Origin: Tianweitania populi
GTDB lineage: Bacteria > Pseudomonadota > Alphaproteobacteria > Rhizobiales > Rhizobiaceae
Direction of reading: 5' to 3'
Assembly (NCBI RefSeq): GCF_014652875.1
Contig: NZ_BMZQ01000001.1
Coordinates: 992,001 to 1,056,000 of the forward strand
Length of the DNA: 64,000 bases
The notes under the pieces are model-generated. The model was not told the DNA's origin. It saw nothing but the letters and a program-made list of their open reading frames with translations, and ran no database searches. Positions 43,245 through 49,873 of the stretch are shown in pieces. Both the position numbers and the translations under genes were made by a program. Each line of letters opens with the position of its first letter. Position 1 is the stretch's first letter.

Positions 43245-44285
43245 TTAGGCCGCAAGCTGCTCGCGAAGCGTTTGAAGCATGGACATCACGTGCTGCTTCT
43301 TGTCGAGATTGTAGGCTTCCGTTTCTCCGACGCGCCGCGTGGCATCGTTCCAGGCATCGGCAAGCCGAGCCGCCGCCGCAGCGTGCCCCTCGCGCCCGAG
43401 CGTCGTTGCCGCTTCCGACAAGCGCTCCAGTGCATAAGCATTGAAAAGCTGAAATTGCATGCCGGCTTCACGGCCGGTGACAGCATCCGCCAGCTTGTAG
43501 GCAGCCGCAACATCATCCGAGCGGCCAGAAATCAGTTGGTCGGTCGCTTGCGCAATCTCAAGCCCGCCATGAAGCGTCAGAAGGATCGCCGCCCTTGGAC
43601 TGCCGCCGGCACGACGTGCGAGTTCAGCACGTTCCTCCGCCGTGTTCGGCAGCGCGGCTGCGAACGAGCCCATCGCTTCGAACAGTTCGTCTGCGCCCAG
43701 CGGGTGGAACTTGATGACCTGCGTCCGCGAGCGGATGGTGGGAAGGAGCCGACCTGGTGAATGCGAGATCAGGATGAACAGCACCTTTGAAGGTGGTTCT
43801 TCCAGATTCTTCAGCAAGGCATTGGCCGCACTGCGATTCATGTCGTCAGCAGGATCGACGATCACAACACGGTAGCCGCCATCATGGGTGCGCAGCGACA
43901 GAAACCGGCTGACGCGGCGGATCTCGTCGGCCGTGATGACGGTGCGAAATTTCTTTGTCTTGTCGTCGTAAGGGCGGCTGAGATGAAGGACTCCGGGATG
44001 CGCGCCGCTGGCGATCTGGCGGTAGAGTGCACCAGCGGGGTCGCGGACATCGAAGCCGCCGGGCATGCTCTCGCCCAGCAACTGGGCCGCAAACTGGAAG
44101 GCGAGCGTAGCCTTGCCAATGCCCTGCGGACCGGACAGCAGAATGGCGTGGTGGAGCTTGCTCGCAGCATGGGCGGAACGCAGCATTTCGCGCGCTTCAT
44201 GATGCCCGACGAGGCGCAAAGTCTCGGATGGCTCCGGAATGTCGTCCAGCGAGTCGTGCGTCAGCGGTGCGAGGCGTTCATACAT
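43245..44285 (-). CDS. holB: DNA polymerase III delta-prime subunit HolB
   Basis: Clamp-loader subunit. I start at the ATG at 44285 ([12 protein letters not shown]), which overlaps the tmk stop by 8 bp; the frame open further upstream lies over tmk. The 346 residues show an AAA+ core with Walker A-like [15 protein letters not shown], the [26 protein letters not shown] region equivalent to sensor 1, and [20 protein letters not shown] (SRC-like) motif. Delta-prime normally lacks ATPase activity; here the zinc cysteines seen in E. coli are not obvious. Confidence 0.93.
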   Translation of the reverse strand: MYERLAPLTHDSLDDIPEPSETLRLVGHHEAREMLRSAHAASKLHHAILLSGPQGIGKATLAFQFAAQLLGESMPGGFDVRDPAGALYRQIASGAHPGVLHLSRPYDDKTKKFRTVITADEIRRVSRFLSLRTHDGGYRVVIVDPADDMNRSAANALLKNLEEPPSKVLFILISHSPGRLLPTIRSRTQVIKFHPLGADELFEAMGSFAAALPNTAEERAELARRAGGSPRAAILLTLHGGLEIAQATDQLISGRSDDVAAAYKLADAVTGREAGMQFQLFNAYALERLSEAATTLGREGHAAAAARLADAWNDATRRVGETEAYNLDKKQHVMSMLQTLREQLAA

Positions 44286-44967
44286 CGCCGCCCACCCTGT
44301 CGGCTTGTGCAAGCTCCGGGAGACATTCCTGCACGGCCTGCCAAATGCCTTGCGCGGTCCGCTCGACATCTTGCGAGGCATTGACCACAGCGCACCGGTC
44401 GGGTTCTGCGCGGGCAATAGCAAGGAAGGCATCACGACGGGCGCGGTGGATCGCCAGCGTTTCCTTCTCGAAGCGATCAGCCACATCGCTGCCCCGGCGC
44501 TGATTGGCGCGCGTTAGGCCAAGACGCGGATCGATATCCAGGATGATCGTGAGGTCTGGCAGCATGCCATCAATTGCTAGGGCTTCCAGCCCTTGCATGA
44601 AGGCCGGATCGAGGTTGCCGGTGACGCCTTGGTAAACGCGCGACGAATCCATGTAGCGGTCGCAGAGCACGACCTTACCCGCTTCCACGGCTGGGCGAAT
44701 GACCGTATCGACGTGATCGGCACGTGCGGCAGAAAACAGGATCGCCTCGGTCTTCGGCCCGAACGGCTCGGCAGCGCCTGACAGAAGCACATGGCGGACA
44801 GCCTCGGCACCGGGTGAGCCGCCGGGTTCACGCGTCACCACGACCTCGCGGCCGCCCGCTTCCAGCCGCTGGGCAAAGCGGCGAATCTGGGTGGACTTGC
44901 CTGCCCCCTCGCCGCCCTCAAATGTGATGAAAAACCCGTTTGCCAAAGATGCCGTCCTGGCAGCCAA
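44278..44967 (-). CDS. tmk: Thymidylate kinase
   Basis: Phosphorylates dTMP to dTDP. At 229 residues it has the P-loop [12 protein letters not shown], the DR motif in [16 protein letters not shown] with its dTMP-binding arginine, and the [24 protein letters not shown] lid region. The overlap with holB and the placement after the dacD-like gene are conserved in rhizobia. About 60 bp separate it from the upstream gene, enough for a ribosome binding site but no clear promoter. Confidence 0.97.
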   Translation of the reverse strand: MAARTASLANGFFITFEGGEGAGKSTQIRRFAQRLEAGGREVVVTREPGGSPGAEAVRHVLLSGAAEPFGPKTEAILFSAARADHVDTVIRPAVEAGKVVLCDRYMDSSRVYQGVTGNLDPAFMQGLEALAIDGMLPDLTIILDIDPRLGLTRANQRRGSDVADRFEKETLAIHRARRDAFLAIARAEPDRCAVVNASQDVERTAQGIWQAVQECLPELAQADRVGGDV

Positions 44968-45026
44968 TCCGCCTGCCGGACATCTAAGCTATACGCCGGA
45001 GCATATCCAGCCGCGGGTGACTGGAT

Positions 45027-46211
45027 CTAGCGTAGCCATCCGAAGGCAAGCTCATGGGCGGCATCCGCCGCGCGGCTGCTGAGCGAGCCGAGTGCCACAT
45101 CCTCGGCTGCAGCCAACTGAAAGCTCTTAGCGAGATTGTCGCCGATCCAGACCTGGAGCGAACCGATCGGCTGATCCGAGGTAATGGGCGCGCGCAACGG
45201 TCCGTCATAGACGAGGTGAACCTTGACCAGATCCTTGTCAGTTAGCGGCACAAACACCTCGACCGGATCGAGCGCCTTCAGCGTCACTTCCTGCTTCATG
45301 CCACCATAAACACGCGCCGTGCCGATGATGGCGCCGGCATCGAACAGGTGCGCATCCTCGAAGCCGTTCAGCCCATAATCGAGAAGCTTGCGTGCTTCTT
45401 GCGCGCGCTCTGCTTCGCTCGTCATGCCGCTCATGGCCGCAAACAAGCGGCGGCCATTCTGCTCGGCCGACCCTAGGATCGCGTAGCCGCTTGCTTCCGT
45501 GTAGCCGGTGCCGAGACCGTCCGCGCCTATGCCGTAAGACAGCAGCGAGTTGCGATTGCGCTGGGTGATCTTGTTCCAGGTGAATTCCGGCTGCGCATAG
45601 ATGCGGTAGAATTCAGGATAAGTCTGCCAGATGTGACGCCCGAGAAATGCAAGTTCGCTGAGACTGACCACCTGCCCTTCAGCCGGCAGTCCGGTGGCAT
45701 TCTTGAAGACCGACTGCTTGAGCCCGATCGCACGCGCGCGCTGGTTCATCAGCTCGGCGAACTTTTCTTCCGACCCTGCCATGCCTTCGGCGATGATGAT
45801 GCAGGCGTCGTTGGCGGATTGAACGATCGCACCCTGGATAAGGTCGTTCAGCGCGATTTTCGACTTGAGTGCGGCGAACATGGTGGAGCCGCGTGACGGA
45901 GCGCCGCCTTTGCGCCAGGCGTTTTCGCTGACCGTATAAACGTCGTCCAGCTTGACGCGCCCCGTCTTCAGCGCGTCGAACACGACTTCCATGGTCATGA
46001 GCTTGGCAAGGGCTGCCGGTGCGATCAGCGTATCCGGCTGCTTGGAAAACAGGACCGTGCCAGTTTTCGCTTCCATGAGATAGGCTTGCGGTGCCTTTGT
46101 CTCAAACGGCTTGGGGCCATCGCCTTGGGCCCAGGCCGCTGGCGTAAGCAGTACGAGAGCAAGGCTCAGAGCAGTCAGGCTGCCGCGACGTCTTAGGGTC
46201 AACACTGCCAT
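45027..46211 (-). CDS. DacD/PBP5-family protein with altered active site
   Basis: Low-molecular-mass penicillin-binding protein family (D-alanyl-D-alanine carboxypeptidase), 394 residues, with a signal peptide (to about residue 28, AAWA) and PBP5-like C-terminal domain (about 285-380). The active site is unusual. The position of the nucleophile in SxxK reads A67-L-A-K70; the second motif S132-A-N134 is intact; the KTG triad reads G234-T-G. The codons (GCC at 46011-46013 and GGC) leave no doubt on the substitutions in this sequence. With no catalytic serine, acylation should be impossible, so it may be a structural or regulatory pseudoenzyme. Lies between rlpA and tmk. Confidence 0.9.
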   Translation of the reverse strand: MAVLTLRRRGSLTALSLALVLLTPAAWAQGDGPKPFETKAPQAYLMEAKTGTVLFSKQPDTLIAPAALAKLMTMEVVFDALKTGRVKLDDVYTVSENAWRKGGAPSRGSTMFAALKSKIALNDLIQGAIVQSANDACIIIAEGMAGSEEKFAELMNQRARAIGLKQSVFKNATGLPAEGQVVSLSELAFLGRHIWQTYPEFYRIYAQPEFTWNKITQRNRNSLLSYGIGADGLGTGYTEASGYAILGSAEQNGRRLFAAMSGMTSEAERAQEARKLLDYGLNGFEDAHLFDAGAIIGTARVYGGMKQEVTLKALDPVEVFVPLTDKDLVKVHLVYDGPLRAPITSDQPIGSLQVWIGDNLAKSFQLAAAEDVALGSLSSRAADAAHELAFGWLR

Positions 46212-46227
46212 CCTCGTCTGCCCTTCA

Positions 46228-46244
46228 AGGAGGTTCGTCCTCCT
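46228..46244 (-). promoter_or_regulatory. Shine-Dalgarno-like hairpin upstream of the dacD-like gene
   Basis: On the minus strand AGGAGG and CCTCCT pair over 6 bp around ACGAA, ending about 17 bp before the ATG at 46211. AGGAGG is a perfect anti-16S sequence but too far from the start to be the main site, so the structure could be a decoy or mRNA stabiliser. Confidence 0.35.
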
Positions 46245-46274
46245 GTGTCCTAGCAGACGGAGGTAAACGACATG

Positions 46275-47450
46275 TCAGTCGTGGATCACGAATGCATCAG
46301 GTGCGCCGTTTTCCCAGGCAGCCTGCAGCAAATCGTCGATGGCGGCGCGGCCATCCGGGCGGAGCGTGAGTGCAACGCCAGCGTCGGACGATTCGAAGCC
46401 AATCTTGCCGAGGGAAGACAGGGCTGCCGACTGCTCAAGCGCTTCTGCCTGAGTGGCATAAGTGCCGACCGCGACATACTCGTTCAAGCCATCGAGTGCC
46501 TGCTTCCACTGCTGTGCGACGGCAGCGGCAACGGGCGCCTTGCCTCCCAGTGCGGAGAAGGCAGCGGCTGCCTTGGCGGAGCGCTGCTCGGCGTAACCAA
46601 GCACCGGCATGCTTGTGTTGGCAACCTGAAACGCGCCCGGGCGATCCGGCGCCATCGGACCATAATCCGGCAGAACTACGGATGCGACCGACATCGCGCC
46701 GAAGGCAGCCAAACCACCATTCGGGTAAGCGACCGTCGAAACGCTTGAAGAAGAGCTGCTCGGCGTCGAACCATTCATGGCGACCATCACGCCGGTCGGC
46801 ATGCCATCGCTTGGATCAAGCGCGCCACGGCCAGGGCGATACGACGCCATGAGGAAGCTGTCGTCCTTGCCGTCAAGCGGGGCGCGACCGACGTAATCCA
46901 CCTTCACGGCGGCCATGCCTGTATGGGCGTAATCGAGCATCTCCGCAGCCTTCTGCGACAGATCGATCACGCGACCCTTCTCGTAGGGACCGCGATCGTT
47001 GACGCGCACGATGACGGAGTTGCCATTCTTCGTATTAGTGACGCGAGCATAGCTCGGCAGCGGCATCGTGGGATGCGCAGCGGTGAGATGCGTCATGTCG
47101 TAGATTTCGCCGTTGGCAGTTAAGCGGCCGTGAAAGGCCGAACCATACCAAGAGGCCTCACCGATCTTGGAATAGCCTTTTTCTTCCTTGGGATAATACC
47201 AGCGACCCTTCACCATGTAGGGCTTGCCGGTCTGATCCCGACCGCCGCCGCGCGGCAGCTTGGTGCGCAGGTTGCTGACGCGCGGGCTGGCCTTCACGCC
47301 ATACACGGATTCGGCGAAATATTCCTTGGACCGCGTCTTCTTGGAAGACGTTTTCTGCTGGCTTGCGCAGGATGCGACCAGAACGGCCAGCATCGAAACT
47401 GCAACTACGCCCGTGATACGTCGAACCCCGTTTACGGAAGCCACTCGCAT
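46275..47450 (-). CDS. rlpA: RlpA-family septal ring lipoprotein / lytic transglycosylase
   Basis: Outer-membrane lipoprotein that cleaves peptide-free glycan strands at the septum. From the ATG at 47450 the 391 residues begin with a basic signal peptide and lipobox LVASC (Cys28). The double-psi barrel domain follows at about 100-190: GEASWYGSAFHGRLTANGE, AHPTMPLPSYARV and VRVNDRGPYEKGRVIDLS. A Ser-rich linker leads to a probable C-terminal SPOR domain (about 315-385, YVAVGTYATQAEALEQ). Upstream GTG/ATG codons (47492, 47480) are possible starts. First gene of the minus-strand run through tmk to metG. Confidence 0.92.
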   Translation of the reverse strand: MRVASVNGVRRITGVVAVSMLAVLVASCASQQKTSSKKTRSKEYFAESVYGVKASPRVSNLRTKLPRGGGRDQTGKPYMVKGRWYYPKEEKGYSKIGEASWYGSAFHGRLTANGEIYDMTHLTAAHPTMPLPSYARVTNTKNGNSVIVRVNDRGPYEKGRVIDLSQKAAEMLDYAHTGMAAVKVDYVGRAPLDGKDDSFLMASYRPGRGALDPSDGMPTGVMVAMNGSTPSSSSSSVSTVAYPNGGLAAFGAMSVASVVLPDYGPMAPDRPGAFQVANTSMPVLGYAEQRSAKAAAAFSALGGKAPVAAAVAQQWKQALDGLNEYVAVGTYATQAEALEQSAALSSLGKIGFESSDAGVALTLRPDGRAAIDDLLQAAWENGAPDAFVIHD

Positions 47451-47542
47451 CCTGTTTGTCCCCACGTACACACTACTCATACCGGCATACACCCGGATCG
47501 TGGTTCGGCGGCGCCCGTCCCTGAGCCTTCGCCTTCACTGTT

Positions 47543-47554
47543 GTTGTGCACAAC
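47543..47554. promoter_or_regulatory. Perfect 12-bp palindrome between rlpA and the SDR gene
   Basis: GTTGTGCACAAC reads the same on both strands and lies in the 240-bp divergent gap between rlpA and the SDR gene. This is the form of a dimeric repressor operator; no regulator can be assigned from sequence. Confidence 0.35.
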
Positions 47555-47621
47555 CAACCCTTAGTACTGCATTAACGAAATGCGGCAGCAAAATGGCAAA
47601 TGTGTGAGTCGCAGCTGCCGG

Positions 47622-47650
47622 TTGACAAGAAAGCGCGATGCGCACTCTAA
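47622..47650 (+). promoter_or_regulatory. Candidate sigma-70 promoter for the SDR gene
   Basis: TTGACA (47622-47627), a 17-nt spacer, then CTCTAA (47645-47650), partly matching the rhizobial CTTGAC-N17-CTATAT pattern. It lies 40 bp before the SDR start codon. Confidence 0.45.
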
Positions 47651-47689
47651 GCCATCAACTAGCATCGGCATGCAGCAGGGAGCAACCTC

Positions 47690-48436
47690 ATGCGTCTTCA
47701 AGACAAGATCGCCATCGTCACGGGCGGTGGATCGGGCTTTGGCGAAGGCATCGTGCGCAAGTTCATAGCGGAAGGCGCCCGGGTGCTAATCGCGGATCGC
47801 AATCTCGAAGGTGCCATACGCGTCGCCGAGTCTCTTGGCGAGCAGGCGAAAGCCTTTGAAGCGGATGTTGCTTCACAAGGCGGCTTCGAGTCGATCGTCG
47901 AAGCCACGAATTCGGCGTTCGGCGGCATCCACATCCTCGTCAACAATGCCGGCGTCGGCCACCTGCCCCAGCCACTTGAGTCCGTTGAAGAGGATGTCTT
48001 CGACCGTGTCGCAGCCGTTAACATGAAGGCGATCTATTTCGGCGCGAAGGCCGTAGTACCGCTGTTCAAGGCACAAAAATATGGCGCCATCCTGAATGTC
48101 GCCTCGACCGGTGGCGTCAGCCCCCGTCCGAACCTGACCTGGTACAATGCATCGAAGGGCTGGGCCATTACGGCCACACGCGGCATGGCGGTCGAGCTCG
48201 CCCCCTTCGGCATTCGGGTCAACGCCATCAATCCTGTGGCCGGCGACACCCCCTTGCTCAAGACCTTTATGGGCGAAGACACGCCGGACATCCGTGCCAA
48301 GTTCCTGTCGACAATCCCGATCGGCCGCTTCTCGACGCCGGAGGACATGGGCAACGCAGCTGCCTTCCTGTGCTCGGACGAGGCCAGCATGATCACGGGC
48401 GTAGCCATGGAAGTGGACGGCGGCCGCTGCATCTGA
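47690..48436 (+). CDS. Short-chain dehydrogenase/reductase (classical SDR)
   Basis: NAD(P)-dependent oxidoreductase of 248 residues. Cofactor motif TGGGSGFGEGI (TGxxxGxG) at the N terminus, NNAGV near residue 87, catalytic serine in NVASTGG, and YNASKGW (YxxxK) near residue 152 are all present. An Asp/Arg in IADRNL after beta-2 hints at NAD preference, but this is uncertain. Relatives include glucose/3-oxoacyl reductases; the substrate is unknown. A start-proximal GCAGGGAGC ribosome binding site supports the ATG. It is not obviously part of the cellulose operon, which begins about 155 bp later. Confidence 0.9.
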   Translation: MRLQDKIAIVTGGGSGFGEGIVRKFIAEGARVLIADRNLEGAIRVAESLGEQAKAFEADVASQGGFESIVEATNSAFGGIHILVNNAGVGHLPQPLESVEEDVFDRVAAVNMKAIYFGAKAVVPLFKAQKYGAILNVASTGGVSPRPNLTWYNASKGWAITATRGMAVELAPFGIRVNAINPVAGDTPLLKTFMGEDTPDIRAKFLSTIPIGRFSTPEDMGNAAAFLCSDEASMITGVAMEVDGGRCI

Positions 48437-48590
48437 TGCTCGCATCAGGTCGATGACGTGCCAGCAGATTTGCGAGCTACAATAAACACTTACACCCCGC
48501 GCCCAAGCCTACGCGAAACTTGCGCCGGTCTGGATAGTTTGATCCGCCTACCCTTCATGCTCCTTGCCGAATCTTCTATGAAAATCGGCC

Positions 48591-49646
48591 ATGAAGCGCA
48601 GCAACTCGACCACCGCGGGCCGATTAGGGCTGATATTCCTGGCAGCCGGAGCAGTTTTCGCGACGGCCGGCTGCACGCGGACGATGCAGGTTGGAACGTC
48701 GTCGAGCGAGCGCACCGTCGCAAACAGCTCCGCCTACATCCTGCCGCCGCCGGGTGGACCCGCAGTTGTAGCGGTCACTGAGCGCACTTACACGAACGGC
48801 ATACAGCAGGATATCGCGCTAGCTACAAACTCGAGTCTGCCGGTTCAGAACGGGTTTCGCGTTCGTCTCTATGGGCCGATCAAAGCAGTGGCCGAAGGCC
48901 AGACGGCCATGCCGGAGCAGTTCCAGCCATTGCGCAACATAGACAGTGAAGTGCGGCGCGTTGTTCCGGGTATGCCCCTCCAGCGCGCGCCCTTCTACGT
49001 TCAGAACCGCTACGGTGCCTTCGGCTATGCGGTTGGCCGCAAGGGCCGCGAGACGTGTCTATATGGGTTCCAGAACATTCGCTCGCGGCAGTTCACATGG
49101 AACGACCGCGGGTCGATCGATATTCGCCTGCGGCTGTGCGAAACAGGCGCCACCGAAGCGCAGCTGTTGGCTGTCATGTATGGTTACACGGCCAATGTGT
49201 TCGTGGATGCGGCGGGCTGGAACCCCTATGGTCAGCCAGCAGCGGTTCCCGAAGGCCTGGGCTCGCCTGGTCCTGATGTTTACCCGACTGCAATGGGACA
49301 GCTCGAGCCGGTCCTGCCGCCGGCGCCAGCCGCACCTGTTGTTCGCACACCGCGTCGGACACGCACAGTAGCACCCGCCGTTGCAGCCCCTGTCGAGCTC
49401 CCGCAACCTGTCGGACCAGCCGTTCCGCCGCCACCCGCTGCGGTTAGAACGAGTCCTGCCGCTGCAACGCCAAGCTCACCAGCTGCTTCGAACACCGCCC
49501 CTACACGTTCGGTGTCTACACTCCTGCCGACAGTGCCGGCTGCATCCAGGCCCGCACCGTCCACGCCGCGAGCTGCCGTGCCGATTGCGTCGCCATCTGC
49601 TTCAAGCGGGTTCGGAGCTGTGCCTCCGCCCCCCGAGAATCGGTAG
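48591..49646 (+). CDS. bcsN: Cellulose biosynthesis protein BcsN (lipoprotein)
   Basis: Found only with cellulose operons of Rhizobiales-type bacteria; its role in the synthase is not established. The 351 residues start with a signal peptide and lipobox ATAGC (Cys28). The conserved domain (about 30-220) opens with SAYILPPPGGPAVVAVTERTYTNGIQQDIAL, which I recognise as BcsN-like, and contains several cysteine-bearing strands (ETCLYGFQNIRS, RLRLCETG). The last 130 residues are a Pro/Ala/Val/Thr-rich low-complexity tail. It precedes bcsA by 226 bp. The family call is from memory of the motif and from context. Confidence 0.8.
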   Translation: MKRSNSTTAGRLGLIFLAAGAVFATAGCTRTMQVGTSSSERTVANSSAYILPPPGGPAVVAVTERTYTNGIQQDIALATNSSLPVQNGFRVRLYGPIKAVAEGQTAMPEQFQPLRNIDSEVRRVVPGMPLQRAPFYVQNRYGAFGYAVGRKGRETCLYGFQNIRSRQFTWNDRGSIDIRLRLCETGATEAQLLAVMYGYTANVFVDAAGWNPYGQPAAVPEGLGSPGPDVYPTAMGQLEPVLPPAPAAPVVRTPRRTRTVAPAVAAPVELPQPVGPAVPPPPAAVRTSPAAATPSSPAASNTAPTRSVSTLLPTVPAASRPAPSTPRAAVPIASPSASSGFGAVPPPPENR

Positions 49647-49755
49647 CGCTTGCCATGCCGTGCGTTGATCTGGAACACCGGATGCATCGCAGGGCGGCTG
49701 CGAATTCTCGTGGTACAGCAAGGATTTATACACGGTCATGGAGGTTTTCGACCGA

Positions 49756-49784
49756 GGTTAACGAAAGTTCACCACGCATTAACC
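49756..49784. promoter_or_regulatory. Inverted repeat in the bcsA upstream region
   Basis: GGTTAA (49756-49761) and TTAACC (49779-49784) form 6-bp arms 17 bp apart, immediately before the leader reading frame. This could be a regulator site or part of the promoter; no core promoter is obvious. The rest of the 49647-49755 stretch shows nothing I can assign. Confidence 0.35.
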
Positions 49785-49804
49785 CTCATAGCTTTGAGGT
49801 ATTT

Positions 49805-49873
49805 ATGCAGACAAGCACGATCGAGCGGTTCGTTGCCTTGTTCCAAGCACTGCTAAAAGGAAACAAGCGCTGA
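49805..49873 (+). CDS. 22-codon leader reading frame translationally coupled to bcsA
   Basis: ATG at 49805 follows GAGG (49796-49799) at a 5-nt spacing, a good ribosome binding site. The product, MQTSTIERFVALFQALLKGNKR, has 22 residues: an amphipathic-looking helix (Ile6, Phe9, Val10, Leu12, Phe13, Leu16, Leu17) with a basic tail. Its TGA (49871-49873) overlaps the bcsA ATG (49873) by one base. bcsA's own AAGGA is about 11 bp from its start, so re-initiation after this frame is plausible. It could be a real micropeptide or only a translation-coupling device. It is too short for homology recognition by eye. Confidence 0.55.
   Translation: MQTSTIERFVALFQALLKGNKR

Noticed and set aside
44286-44486. 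N-terminal extension of holB over tmk
   Set aside because: The segment is tmk read in another frame; the ATG at 44285 gives the normal delta-prime N terminus.
49756-49784. CtrA binding site upstream of bcsA
   Set aside because: The TTAA elements are not separated by seven bases as required for a full CtrA box.
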